64,000 bases of DNA, taken from positions 4,161,501-4,225,500 of the forward strand of contig NZ_CP150667.1 in the NCBI RefSeq assembly GCF_038024065.1, in the 5' to 3' direction. This document shows, one piece after another, positions 17,204 through 26,447 of the stretch. Within the stretch, counting starts at the first letter, position 1. Each line of letters starts with the position of its first letter. This DNA comes from Polaribacter sejongensis (lineage in GTDB: Bacteria; Bacteroidota; Bacteroidia; Flavobacteriales; Flavobacteriaceae). The notes below the pieces were generated by a model. That model ran no database searches, was not told the DNA's origin, and saw only the letters and a program-made list of their open reading frames with translations. A program made the position numbers and the translations under genes.

Positions 17204-17597
17204 AAGCTCCAATTCTCGAAAATACTTTCGTTGTAGGAAATTCTTTTAACATTTTTTCAGCTAATTCGAGATCAACTTTTGATTTTCTAATTTCTCGTTC
17301 TTCTCTTTCATTTTGTTTATTTAATAATAATTCTTTGTCTTTTTCAATTTTTGTAAAACCTCCTTGATTTAAAAATTCATTAACTAAACCAGTGGGCTGT
17401 ATTAAAGGACTTTTTTCTGAATACGGCATGATTATTAGTAATTCTGGTTTTTCTTTATCGATGGATTCAATCAAGAATTTAACTTGGTCAATATTTAATT
17501 CAGAAAATAAAGAATCTCTCAAACTTGCATATGAAAAGCTTGGATTAACTGTTTTTTCAGAAATCATTGCTTTTAAAATTAAATCTTTTTTATTCAT
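17145..17597 (-). CDS. Hypothetical protein with C-terminal membrane anchor
   Basis: 150 aa. Residues 1-85 look like a small helical/winged domain (LNIDQVKFLIESIDKEKPEL, GLVNEFLNQGGFTKIEKD), then a charged coiled coil (KQNEREEREIRKSKVDLELAEK) and a final membrane helix (IGAFIGIALLLKELYILIW), an N-in tail-anchored layout. It follows the 143-aa gene in the same cassette, 67 bp away, so the two may work together. Confidence 0.65.
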   Translation of the reverse strand: MNKKDLILKAMISEKTVNPSFSYASLRDSLFSELNIDQVKFLIESIDKEKPELLIIMPYSEKSPLIQPTGLVNEFLNQGGFTKIEKDKELLLNKQNEREEREIRKSKVDLELAEKMLKEFPTTKVFSRIGAFIGIALLLKELYILIWKPQ

Positions 17598-17664
17598 TAT
17601 TCAGATTATGGTTTTTCATTCCGCCAATATTAAAGTGAATGATTTTAAATTCAAATTATTGTGA

Positions 17665-18096
17665 TTATTTTTTCAAAGGTTTTTTTGTTGAAAGCAATTC
17701 GTTTTGTTTCTCCAAAGTTTGCACTCGATTCTGAAGGTAAAGTAAATTATTTGACAATTCAGATATTAATATGGCTTGTTTTAATATCGTTTTTTCTGAT
17801 TTTAATATTTGTCCGGAGAGAGTTTTATATTCAGTATTATTTTGGTCAGAAAATTCAGGTTTTAGAGCAAATATTCCAATTATGAGTGTGGTTATTGCTA
17901 AAAATAAATTCGCAAAAAATTGTATTTTTGAAAATTTACTTTGTTTTTTCGCAGTCTTAGATTGTTTAAGAGTAACATCTTTTAGTAATTCAAGTATTTC
18001 GTCTTGTTTTTCAATCTGTTTTTTAGATAATCCTCTTACAGTTTCTGAATTTTCAGGATTGATGATTGATGACTCAGAGTTATCTTTGTTATTCAT
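17665..18096 (-). CDS. Hypothetical coiled-coil membrane protein
   Basis: 143 aa: a polar N-terminus (1-30), Lys/Gln-rich helix, one membrane span (about 60-80, FFANLFLAITTLIIGIFAL), and a C-terminal coiled coil (ISELSNNLLYLQNRVQTLEKQN). First gene of a two-gene cassette whose ends GGCAACC / GGTTGCC pair perfectly. Function unknown. Confidence 0.65.
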   Translation of the reverse strand: MNNKDNSESSIINPENSETVRGLSKKQIEKQDEILELLKDVTLKQSKTAKKQSKFSKIQFFANLFLAITTLIIGIFALKPEFSDQNNTEYKTLSGQILKSEKTILKQAILISELSNNLLYLQNRVQTLEKQNELLSTKKPLKK

Positions 18097-18122
18097 TTTT
18101 CAGAGTGTGATTGGTAAATGGT

Positions 18123-18257
18123 TGCCAACGTTGTTGTGTTATGGAAAGTTGCGTTTAAAGTGAACGGCTATTTTCCGCAGGAAAATTGATGTTCACAAAA
18201 AAGCAACTACTTTTGATTAGGATAAAAATAAGCAATTTTTTATACACGGTGTTGGGC
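18123..18257 (-). other. attC-like site 8 (type 2)
   Basis: Owned by gene-less cassette C1. Near-identical to sites 9, 12, 36 and 47, all of which also precede family C cassettes on their left side. Confidence 0.88.
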
Positions 18258-18936
18258 GTAGGTTATTTTATTAATCGATTTTTTAAATTAAATTCCTAAT
18301 TATTTTAATTTTCAATTTACATTCAGAACATTTTTCGTTTTCTTAAAACTCGAAATTTTTCAGTTTTTTCTAAATTGTCTTAAACCTTGAAATTTTAGTT
18401 CTCTCAAAGTTTGGCTGCATTCAATTTTTTGTTTTCTTAAAACTCGAAATTTTTCAGTTTTTTCTAAATTGTCTTAAACTTCTAAATTTTTGTTCTCCCA
18501 AAGTTTGGCTGCGTTCAATTTTTCGTTTTTTAAAACTCTAAATTTTTCAGTTTTTTCTAAATTGTCTTAAACTTCTAAATTTTTGTTCTCTCAAAGTTTG
18601 GCTGCTTTCAATTTTTCGTTTTTTAAAGCTCTAAATTTTTCAGTTTTTTCTAAATTGTCTTAAACTTCTAAATTTTTGTTCTCTCAAAGTTTGGCAACGT
18701 TCAATTTTTTGTTTTCTTAAAACTCTAGATTTTTCAACTTTTTTCTAAATTGTCTTAAATCTTGAAATTTTAGTTTTCACAAAGTTTGGCTGCGTTCAGT
18801 TTTTCGTTTTCTTGAAACTCGAAATTTTTCAGTTTTTCTAAATTGACTTAAAATTCAATATTTCACTTTTTTTTTGGTTAATTTGTCTTTAAAATAACAA
18901 ATTTTTATAGCTTATCTGAGTTTACTTTTAACTTAC
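18258..18936 (-). repeat. Gene-less cassette, family C copy 1, about 94-bp tandem repeats
   Basis: Roughly five and a half copies of a 93-95-bp unit between about 18320 and 18850. Each contains CTAAATTTTTCAG, CTAAATTGTCTTAAA and CAAAGTTTGGCTGC; the last motif recurs at 18411, 18505, 18598, 18691 and 18786. No open frame of note. Ends GGGCGTA / TACGCCC. Confidence 0.8.
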
Positions 18937-19071
18937 GCCCAACGTTGTTGTGTTATGGAAAGTTGCGTTTAAAGTGAACGGCTATTTTCCGCAGGAAAAT
19001 TGATGTTCACAAAAAAGCAACTACTTTTGGTTAGGATAAAAATAAGCAATTTTTTATACACGGTGTTGGGC
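18937..19071 (-). other. attC-like site 9 (type 2)
   Basis: R'' GCCCAAC and R' GTTGGGC are perfectly complementary here because two cassettes of the same family stand next to each other. Confidence 0.88.
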
Positions 19072-19738
19072 GTAGGTTATTTTATTTATCGATTTTTCTA
19101 AATTAAATCCCTAATTTACATTTAGAACATTTTTCGTTTCCTTAAAACTCTAAATTTTTCAACTTTTTCTAATTTGTCTTAAACCTTGAAATTTTAGTTC
19201 TCACAAAGTTTGGTTGCGTTCAATTTTTCGTTTTCTTAAAACTCTAAATTTTTCAACTTTTTCTAAATTGTCTTAAATCTTGAAATTTTAGTTCTCACAA
19301 AGTTTGGCTGCGTTCAGTTTTTCGTTTTCTTAAAAACTCTAAATTTTTCAACTTTTTCTAAATTGTCTTAAATCTTGAAATTTTTGTTCTCACAAAGTTT
19401 GGTTGCGTTCAATTTTTCGTTTTCTTAAAAACTCTAAATTTTTCAACTTTTTCTAAATTGTCTTAAATCTTGAAATTTTTGTTCTCACAAAGTTTGGTTG
19501 CGTTCAATTTTTCGTTTTCTTAAAACTCTAAATTTTTCAGTTTTTTCTAAATTGTCTTAAATCTTGAAATTTTTGTTCTCACAAAGTTTGGCTGCGTTCA
19601 ATTTTTCGTTTTCTTGAAACTCTAAATTTTTCAGTTTTTCTAAATTGTGTAAAAATTAAATATTTTCCTTTTTTTTTGTTTAATTTGTCTTTAAAATAAC
19701 AGATTTTTATAGCTTATCTGAGTTTCCTTTTAACTTAC
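19072..19738 (-). repeat. Gene-less cassette, family C copy 2, about 94-bp tandem repeats
   Basis: Five clear units; the AGTTTGG(C/T)TGCG motif recurs near 19210, 19304, 19399, 19494 and 19588 (spacing 94-95). The repeats inside this copy are more like each other than like those in copy 1, as if homogenised. No gene seen. Confidence 0.8.
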
Positions 19739-19872
19739 GCCCAACGTTGTTTTGTATGGAAAGTTGCGTTTTAAGTCGACGGCTATTTTCCGCAGGAAAA
19801 TAGGAGTTGACAAAAATGCAACAAACTTTACTTTAGCACTAATTTAGCAATTTTTTATACAAGGTGTTGGCA
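19739..19872 (-). other. attC-like site 10 (type 3)
   Basis: Carries the variant CCGCAGG apex and CAACAAACTTTACTTTAGC; the same variant is found at site 31, which also stands left of a family B cassette. Confidence 0.88.
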
Positions 19873-20391
19873 AATGCGTTACTTTATTTCCATTTCCATA
19901 TTTCGTTCATTTTTCGGGTTATTTTTAATTTACAACAACGCATTTCAGTAATTTCCATTTTTCAGGCATTTACAATTCCGCAAACTTGATAAATTAAATT
20001 CCGAGTAAAAATTCCGCAATTTTGGTTTTTCAGCGTTTGAGTGTTTTCTCACGTGTTTAATTCCGACAATAATTTTCATTTTATTTAATTTTCAGAAAAT
20101 TCTCAGCCTTTCTAAATTGTGTTTTAGAGAAAATTCCGCACAATTTTTGTTCTGCATTTTGCTCAATTCAGCAAAGTTTAGAAATTCACATTTGAGTGAT
20201 TTCTCCGCAATTTAGATTTCAGCGTTTGAGTAAATTCCTTTTTTGTGAAACTTTGAAAATTCTCCAACTTTTCAAAATTTTGATTCGCGAGAGAGTGTTC
20301 CGATTTTTTCAGAATTCTGATTTACAAACTAAAAAAAAGCCAAAATTATATTTTACTAAATGACTTGTATTCGGCTCGATTCAGCAGTTTT
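19873..20391 (-). repeat. Gene-less T-rich cassette, family B copy 1
   Basis: About 520 bp with no credible gene. Differs from 46673-47191 at one base that I could see (C in AAATTCCGC versus T). Shares phrases with family D (TTTTGGTTTTTCAGCGTTTG, ATTCCGACAA), so the families are related. Confidence 0.8.
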
Positions 20392-20524
20392 TGCCAACGT
20401 TGTTTTGTATGGAAAGTTGCGTTTTAAGTCGACGGCTATTTTCCGTAGGAAAATAGGAGTTGACAAAAATGCAACAACCTTTGATTAAGCCAAATTTAGC
20501 AATTTTTTATACAAGGTGTTGTAA
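20392..20524 (-). other. attC-like site 11 (type 3)
   Basis: Variant with CCGTAGG apex and CAACAACCTTTGATTAAGCC. Identical variant at sites 30 and 40, each left of a family A cassette. Confidence 0.88.
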
Positions 20525-21048
20525 AATGCGTGTTTAATTTCGACTTTATAAGTTATAAAATTCCTATTTCTTTTTTCTCCTTTTTAGAGTTTCTGAGTAA
20601 ATTCCTTAATTTTGATTTTTCAGCGTTTTCACAATTTTTTAATTCAGAATATGAGTAAACCTTTATTTTACTCTTAGAAATCTCTCAGCCTTTCTAAATT
20701 TGTCTTTAAGAACGAATTTCTCCGACTTTTGCTCAACACTTTGTCAATTCAGCGATTTTAGTTTCAAACAGTAATGAAGTTTCAAGTTTTTAGATATTTT
20801 CAAACAAGCTAAATTCCGCAAACTTTTTCCTTTTTTTTGCGTTTTAAAACTCCGAACGAAAAGAACTATTTTTCCTTTCTTAAAATTCTAAAAACCTTCT
20901 ATTTTTTTCAAAATTTTGATTCACGAAAGAGTGTTTCAAAAACCTAATTTTTCAAACGTTTTATTTCGCTTTTTTGAGTTTTCAGACTTTAAAGCTAAAT
21001 GTATTTTTAAATATCTGTTGTTCTTAAATTATACTTTCAGCTAGTTTT
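20525..21048 (-). repeat. Gene-less T-rich cassette, family A copy 1
   Basis: About 525 bp without a gene; matches 46015-46538 and 56007-56530 base for base as far as I can follow. Ends TTGTAAAA / TTTTACAA pair. No long tandem repeat. Confidence 0.8.
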
Positions 21049-21182
21049 TTACAACGTTGTTGTGTATTGAAAGTTGCGTTTAAAGTGAACGGCTATTTTC
21101 CGCAGGAAAATTGATGTTCACAAAAAAGCAACTACTTTTGGTTAGGATAAAAATAAGCAATTTTTTATACACGGTGTTGGGC
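21049..21182 (-). other. attC-like site 12 (type 2)
   Basis: Left arm reads GTGTATTGAAAG, but the rest matches the family C sites (TTTAAAGTGAACGGC, GGATAAAAATAAGC), as if two site variants had recombined. Confidence 0.86.
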
Positions 21183-21772
21183 GTAGGTTATTTTATTTAT
21201 CGATTTTTCTAAATTAAATTCCTAATTATTTTACATTCAGAACATTTTTCGTTTTCTTAAAACTCTAAAACTCTAAAATTCTAAATTTTTCAACTTTTTC
21301 CAAATTGTCTTAAACCTTGAAATTTTAGTTCTCACAAAGTTTGGCTGCGTTCAGTTTTTCGTTTCTTAAAACTCTAAATTTTTCAGCTTTTTCTAAATTG
21401 TCTTAAATCTTGAAATTTTAGTTCTCACAAAGTTTGGCTGCGTTCAATTTTTCGTTTTCTTAAAACTCTAAATTTTTCAATTTTTTCTAAATTGTCTTAA
21501 ACCTCAGAATTTTAGTTCTCACAAAGTTTGGCTGCGTTCAGTTTTTCGTTTTCTTGAAATTCTAAATTTTTCAATTTTTTCTAAATTATGTTAAACCTCA
21601 GAGTTTTAGTTCTTACAAAGTTTGGCTACGTTCAATTTTTCGTTTTCTTGAAACTCTAAATTTTTCAGTTTTTCTAAATTGACTTAAAATTCAATATTTC
21701 ACTTTTTTTTTGGTTAAATTGTCTTTAAAATAACGAATTTTTATAGCTTATCTGAGTTTACTTTTAACTTAC
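21183..21772 (-). repeat. Gene-less cassette, family C copy 3, about 94-bp tandem repeats
   Basis: About four repeat units; starts with a small extra triplication (ACTCTAAAACTCTAAAATTC). The tail (AATAACGAATTTTTATAGC, TATCTGAGTTTAC) is shared with the other family C copies. Confidence 0.8.
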
Positions 21773-21884
21773 GCCCAACGTTGTTGTATATGGTTTGTTG
21801 CGTGTTTCAAGCACCTAATTTAGTAAATAATTACCGACCAAGAAAGTAGACTGCACCCAAAAGCTTAGACAAATTTATAATTAA

Positions 21885-22664
21885 TTATTGATAATAAAGA
21901 GCTCTATATTCTACTGGGCTCATTCCATTTAAATTTAGTTTAATTCTTTCTGTATTATAATATTTTATATACTCTTTAATTTCTTTTTTCAATTGAATAA
22001 TCGATATGTATTTGTTTAAATAAAATAATTCAGATTTTAAGATACCAAAGAAATTTTCAATTATTGCATTGTCTAGACAGTTTCCTTTTCTAGACATACT
22101 TTGTGTAATTCCTTTTTCTTTTAATAACCGTTGATATTGTTTCATTTGATATTGCCAACCTTGATCTGAATGTAATATAATGTTTGCTTGGTTAGGAACC
22201 TTCTTAAAAGACTTTTTTAGCATCTTAACCACTTGTTCGAAGTTAGGTCTTTCAGATAATTCATAACTAACTATTTCGCCATTGTATAAATCAATTATTG
22301 GTGATAAATATAATTTATTTCCAAAGACTTTAAATTCGGTAATATCAGTTGCCCATTTTGTATTAGGTTTGGTTGTTTTAAAATTACGTTGAAATATATT
22401 GGGTGCTATTTCACCTATCTGTCCTTTGTAAGATTTATATTTTTTAATTCTTATCAAACTTTTTAAACCTAATTTTCGCATTAATCTTAAAATTGTTTTA
22501 TGATTTATAACAAGTCCTCTTTTGTTTATTTCTAAGGTGATTCTTCTATAACCATATCTTCCTTTATGATAATGATATATCTCTTTAATTAAGATTTTTA
22601 CCTCTTCATATTTATCTGTTAATTGACTTCTTTTTTTGTGATAATAATAACTGCTTCTTGCCAT
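21885..22664 (-). CDS. IS3-family transposase OrfB, copy 1
   Basis: 259 aa integrase-type transposase. HTH_21-like N-terminus (MARSSYYYHKKRSQ, YGYRRITLEINKRG), then the DDE core: Asp in WATDITEF, Asp in LHSDQGWQYQ, Glu in CLDNAIIENFFGILKSE. The frame is open upstream of the ATG back to orfA (AITELRHKYSLELLLNHTN), so the working enzyme is probably an OrfAB fusion made by -1 slippage at the AAAAAG near the orfA stop. Confidence 0.95.
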   Translation of the reverse strand: MARSSYYYHKKRSQLTDKYEEVKILIKEIYHYHKGRYGYRRITLEINKRGLVINHKTILRLMRKLGLKSLIRIKKYKSYKGQIGEIAPNIFQRNFKTTKPNTKWATDITEFKVFGNKLYLSPIIDLYNGEIVSYELSERPNFEQVVKMLKKSFKKVPNQANIILHSDQGWQYQMKQYQRLLKEKGITQSMSRKGNCLDNAIIENFFGILKSELFYLNKYISIIQLKKEIKEYIKYYNTERIKLNLNGMSPVEYRALYYQ

Positions 22665-22720
22665 ATTGGTATGATTTAGTAATAATTCTAAACTATACTT
22701 ATGCCTTAATTCTGTTATGG

Positions 22721-23236
22721 CTAGCGCTTTTTGCTTTGCGCTGCTAGAACTAAGGCTTGTAACTTTTTTAGCAAATCCAGCTCAGCTCTTAACGATTCAT
22801 TTTCCAATAGAAGTTCATCTTCCCTTGTTAAAGGTTTATTAGACTTCTTTTTTGCTCTCTTAAATTCCATAGATCTAGGTCTTCCTCTTGGTTTATTATT
22901 TAAGCCTGTAATTCCTAGTTTTTTATAATTCCTTTGCCAATTCATTATTGCAGATTTGGTTGGAATATTAAACTTTAAACAAGCTTGACTTAAAGATAAT
23001 GAATCATCTACAATAGATTCTAAAACTTTCAATTTAAATTTTAAGCTATATTCTTGATTTTCTCTAGGTAATAAACCTTTTTTACCATGCTTTTCATAAA
23101 AACTAACCCAGCTATGAAGAGATGTGTGATGAATACCGTTCAATAACGAAACAGTGGAAACTGCTTGATTTTTTTTTAATACTTGTTCTACACAACGTAG
23201 TTTAAAATCGTAACTATACTTGACTTTTCTTCCCAT
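22721..23236 (-). CDS. IS3-family transposase OrfA, copy 1
   Basis: 171 aa with two helix-turn-helix units (FKLRCVEQVLKKNQAVSTVS and LKFKLKVLESIVDDSLSLSQ), as in IS150-type OrfA, and a C-terminal leucine-rich coiled coil (ENESLRAELDLLKKLQALVL). It would bind the IS ends and pair with OrfB. Starts 43 bp from the IS right end. Confidence 0.93.
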   Translation of the reverse strand: MGRKVKYSYDFKLRCVEQVLKKNQAVSTVSLLNGIHHTSLHSWVSFYEKHGKKGLLPRENQEYSLKFKLKVLESIVDDSLSLSQACLKFNIPTKSAIMNWQRNYKKLGITGLNNKPRGRPRSMEFKRAKKKSNKPLTREDELLLENESLRAELDLLKKLQALVLAAQSKKR

Positions 23237-23351
23237 AAAAATACCCTCAAATAGTGTCTAACTTTTTGGGGGCAGTGTAAAAGTCCGCGAGGACTTTCGT
23301 AAGTATGCGATAAGCCAGCAATAAATTATATACGGTGTTGTACCCAGTAAT

Positions 23352-24146
23352 TTATATCTCAATTTTATATCTTTTTTTCATTTTGTCAAAGTGCTCACTG
23401 AAAATCGAATTGTTATATGATTTCCAAAATTCATTATAGGTTGTACTAATAAATTTCAGGTCCTCATTTTTCTTTATTTCATTTTCAAACTCAATTAGGT
23501 CTTTTTTATGCTCAACGAAATTTGGAAAAGACTTATAATTATCAGGAAGCCAATATAAATATACAAGGATTATATCCTTTTCAGGATTTTCCCTTTTATA
23601 GTTAATTAGTCCTATTGAGTGTTTTATCAATTGAGCAACATCAAGATATGAATTATAGTCTGTGTAATCTCTGGTTAATTTAAACCAAAAATCTTTAAGA
23701 TAATTCAGCTTTTCTTTATTGTATGAATCCACAAACTTTGCTTTCTTTCTTGTTGTTATTTCAAGATATTTAGATTCAATTGCTATTACGACTTCTTCGT
23801 TTTCAATCGTAAAGTCAAGATTTGGTGGTGTTCCGCCTAATCCTGTTCTAAATTGTCGTTCAAATTGAGCATTATCAAAATTTGAATAATCAAAACAATT
23901 AAATTTTGAAGGATGTTTTTTAACAATTGAAAAATTATTGACTGCAAGTGCAGAAGATGAAAAGATTGCATTGAATTTGCTTTTTAATTCATTTCCACTT
24001 CCACTCATTAAATCCTCTTGAAATAAATCAATATTAATTCCATCAAGTAAATTTTCGGAATTATTTAAAAAATAACCATTAGCGTTTACCTTTGGGTTTT
24101 TACATTTTTCTATAATAGCTTTTTCAAATGTTTTTCTTGTTGCCAT
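23352..24146 (-). CDS. PD-(D/E)XK-type nuclease-like protein
   Basis: 264 aa. A nuclease signature is visible: FERQFRTGLGGTPPNLDF with Asp111, a beta strand, then AIESKYLE with Glu124 and Lys126, i.e. D-(x12)-ExK. Sequence around it (RTGLGGTPPNLDFxxE) recalls PD-(D/E)XK proteins related to the PGN_0703 group. It would cut DNA in a metal-dependent way, and a role in defence is plausible but not shown. No partner gene is in the cassette. The stop is 9 nt from the attC. Confidence 0.7.
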   Translation of the reverse strand: MATRKTFEKAIIEKCKNPKVNANGYFLNNSENLLDGINIDLFQEDLMSGSGNELKSKFNAIFSSSALAVNNFSIVKKHPSKFNCFDYSNFDNAQFERQFRTGLGGTPPNLDFTIENEEVVIAIESKYLEITTRKKAKFVDSYNKEKLNYLKDFWFKLTRDYTDYNSYLDVAQLIKHSIGLINYKRENPEKDIILVYLYWLPDNYKSFPNFVEHKKDLIEFENEIKKNEDLKFISTTYNEFWKSYNNSIFSEHFDKMKKRYKIEI

Positions 24147-24165
24147 TCTTGTTTTCGGTTATTGG

Positions 24166-24298
24166 GTACAACGTTGTTGTATAAGCTTTGTTGCGTTGTT
24201 TAAGTAGTGAATTTAGTAAATAAAACACGAACGGCGAAATTCCGGAGGAATTTCCTAAGTGAGCTAAAACCAGCAATAAAGTTTATACGGTGTTGCCA
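24166..24298 (-). other. attC-like site 14 (type 1)
   Basis: R'' GTACAAC, R' GTTGCCA. Left flank TGGGTACAAC pairs with GTTGTACCCA at the far end of the nuclease cassette, a 10-bp private match. Confidence 0.88.
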
Positions 24299-24307
24299 GT
24301 AGTTTTT

Positions 24308-25084
24308 TTATTTCCTATAAAATATTGTTCTTTTAAATATGGCATTTTTCACCCATTTCCCATTTTTCAACATATAACGTTTTTGTCTTTTCCAATTTCC
24401 AAATTTGTCATATTTGTATTCAAATTTAAAAAGTTTAGATTGTAATAAATCTCCATATTCATTCCTTATATCATTATTGTCCGATATTGAAAAGTCAATT
24501 TTTCCTGAACTGATTGATTTAACCTCTCCTAATTCGTTATAGACAGTTCTTTTCGTTAAATTATTTTCATAATCATATTCAGCTGTTTCTTTACCATAAG
24601 AAATTGAATTTTCAATAAGTTTTAGTTCTATTGGATGTCCTTTTTCATTATTTATGATATTCGTAATTCTATAAATTTTATTATTTCTTTTGTTTATTAT
24701 TTTAGTTAAAAATCTATTTTCATCATATTCATAATAAGTTGTGGTTGAATTTCTAACATAAGGTTGAGTCATTTCAACTCTTCTTCCTAATGAGTGAGTT
24801 TGAGTTGAGTCGTAAGAAATAGTGAAACGAGTTTTTCGATTATATTTTTCATTAAATCTATCTTCTGTTGTAACTCGGCTACTATCATTTAATATTATTG
24901 TAGATTTTTCAATTTCAGTATCATTCTTGTTAAAAAATGTTCTGTGTTTAACAATTTTTTTTACACTCTTAATTTTTCGTAAATCTAATCTGTCATCGTG
25001 ATGTAATGCTGAATAAATATTTTGTCCTGTTAAAAGTTGAAAATTAGAAAAAAAGATGAAAATTAGAACTAAATTTTTATTCAT
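24308..25084 (-). CDS. Secreted protein with YD/RHS-like repeats
   Basis: 258 aa with a signal peptide (LVLIFIFFSNFQLLTG, cut before Q). The body repeats short beta hairpins of the RHS/YD type: YYEYDENRFLTKIINKRNNK, AEYDYENNLTKRTVYNELGE, FEYKYDKFGNWKRQKRY. Such short periplasmic YD proteins are common in Bacteroidota and their function is unknown. Sole gene of its cassette. Confidence 0.65.
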   Translation of the reverse strand: MNKNLVLIFIFFSNFQLLTGQNIYSALHHDDRLDLRKIKSVKKIVKHRTFFNKNDTEIEKSTIILNDSSRVTTEDRFNEKYNRKTRFTISYDSTQTHSLGRRVEMTQPYVRNSTTTYYEYDENRFLTKIINKRNNKIYRITNIINNEKGHPIELKLIENSISYGKETAEYDYENNLTKRTVYNELGEVKSISSGKIDFSISDNNDIRNEYGDLLQSKLFKFEYKYDKFGNWKRQKRYMLKNGKWVKNAIFKRTIFYRK

Positions 25085-25107
25085 TTCGGGTTCAATTTGT
25101 TAATTAC

Positions 25108-25240
25108 TGGCAACGTTGTTGTATAAGCTTTGTTGCGTTATTTAAGCAGTGAATTTAGTAAATAAAACACGAACGGCGAAATTCCGGAGGAATTTCCCAA
25201 GTGAGCTAAAACCAGCAATAAAGTTTATACGGTGTTGCCA
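25108..25240 (-). other. attC-like site 15 (type 1)
   Basis: Apex hairpin GAAATTCC-GGA-GGAATTTC; R' GTTGCCA. Owned by the leucine-rich repeat cassette (private ends GTTGCCACCA / TGGTGGCAAC). Confidence 0.88.
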
Positions 25241-25248
25241 CCAGTTTT

Positions 25249-26295
25249 TTATTCATATTGGACTTTCACTCCTTTTTGTTCAAACTTTTCAATTGTTTCT
25301 TTTATTACCAATTCGTTAAAATCATTTTCTCTTATTAGCAAATAATTTAGTTTCGGTAAAGTCAATAACGTATCAGGAATTGAAGTCAAATCATTTCCAT
25401 TTACTGCAAGACTTTCTAAACTTTTAATTCCGCCAATCCATTCAGGTATTGTTTTAATTTCATTATATCCAATTGTCAGTCTTTTTAGTTTCGGAAACTC
25501 TAAAACACTTTTTGGAAACACTTTCAGTTTATTAGAATGTACATTTAAATACTCAAGATTTCTCAACTTTAAAAGTCCGTTTGGAAGTTTAGTCAAATTC
25601 TGATAATTTATTAAAACCTCTTTTTGGTTAAGATAATTTCCGTTTTCATAACCTACTTTTAGATTGTTTTTTAAATCTTCATTTTTGAGTTTTTTACAAA
25701 TTAAATCTCCAATTGAATCTCTGTATCTATAATCAACTTCTCCCAAGTCACTAATTGTTCCAACAACATAATTAAATTTGTAATTTTTTACTCCGTAACA
25801 ATTATATTGCTCAAAGTAAGTCGCTGAAAACTTTTCTCCACTACCAACTACAGGAAATCTATATCTATGTTTAAATGTTTCCTTTTTTGAAGAAGTAAGT
25901 AAAATTCCATTTTCTGGAATAAGTATTTTATTGTTTATAAAGTAATTACTTTCAAGTTTTGGTTGTTTTTCTATTCCGAAAACTATTATGAAACTTTGAT
26001 TTTTTCCAACAAATTGTTGATTTTCATTGGCAAAATAAATTTCACTTCCAACGTCCCAATTTAAATGGTACAAAGTATGAGAAAGAACGTAAACAAATAT
26101 TAAAGTCCATTCAATAATTTGTCTGTATTTGACTTTAAATTTTTTAAGTATAAAACTTGTTAATATTAAAATTGAATAAATTCCGAATAACCAAAGTATT
26201 GCTCCAACTCCCCAAAGTCCCATAATAAAGAGTATGAAAATTCCGAATAGAAAGACTATAATACTGAAAATATATATTGGATTTCTGATGTTCAT
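25249..26295 (-). CDS. Membrane protein with C-terminal leucine-rich repeats
   Basis: 348 aa. Three N-terminal membrane spans (about 8-30, 33-50, 62-80), a middle extracytoplasmic or cytoplasmic domain, and from about residue 230 four to five leucine-rich repeats: LTKLPNGLLKLRNLEYLNVH, NKLKVFPKSVLEFPKLKRLT, NEIKTIPEWIGGIKSLESLA, NDLTSIPDTLLTLPKLNYLL. LRRs bind proteins; the partner is unknown. Sole gene of its cassette. Confidence 0.8.
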   Translation of the reverse strand: MNIRNPIYIFSIIVFLFGIFILFIMGLWGVGAILWLFGIYSILILTSFILKKFKVKYRQIIEWTLIFVYVLSHTLYHLNWDVGSEIYFANENQQFVGKNQSFIIVFGIEKQPKLESNYFINNKILIPENGILLTSSKKETFKHRYRFPVVGSGEKFSATYFEQYNCYGVKNYKFNYVVGTISDLGEVDYRYRDSIGDLICKKLKNEDLKNNLKVGYENGNYLNQKEVLINYQNLTKLPNGLLKLRNLEYLNVHSNKLKVFPKSVLEFPKLKRLTIGYNEIKTIPEWIGGIKSLESLAVNGNDLTSIPDTLLTLPKLNYLLIRENDFNELVIKETIEKFEQKGVKVQYE

Positions 26296-26304
26296 TCAAA
26301 TTGG

Positions 26305-26438
26305 TGGCAACGTTGTTGTATATGGTTTGTTGCGTGTTTCAAGCACTTAATTTAGTAAATAATTACCGACCAAGAAAGTCCGCGAGGACTTTCGTAAGTA
26401 AGTGAGAAGCCAGCAATAAATTATATACGGTGTTAGCA
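26305..26438 (-). other. attC-like site 16 (type 4, uninterrupted)
   Basis: One of only two type 4 sites without the IS. It shows the intact IS target: GAAAGTCC-GCGA-GGACTTTC apex, so it is the empty-site control for the five interrupted ones. Confidence 0.9.
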
Positions 26439-26447
26439 GCTGGTGTT

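Larger units (their letters stand above)
21847..23279 (-). mobile_element. IS3-family (IS150-like) element, copy 1
   Basis: 1433 bp. Ends TAGACTGCACCCAAAAG and, read inward, TACACTGCCCCCAAAAA form the inverted repeat; AAAG is duplicated on both sides (21843-21846 and 23280-23283). Contains orfA and orfB with an A-rich frameshift window between them. All five copies appear identical. Confidence 0.95.
21773..23343 (-). other. attC-like site 13 (type 4) split by an IS3-family copy
   Basis: Left half 21773-21846, right half 23280-23343; the IS lies in the apex hairpin GAAAG-TCC-GCGA-GGACTTTC and duplicates AAAG. The right half is GTATGCGATAAGCC, unlike the other interrupted sites. Owned by the nuclease-like cassette at 23352. 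Confidence 0.87.

Noticed and set aside
22731..22928. 65-codon plus-strand frame antisense to IS3 orfA (five copies)
   Set aside because: Entirely within a clear transposase gene and repeated only because the IS is repeated.
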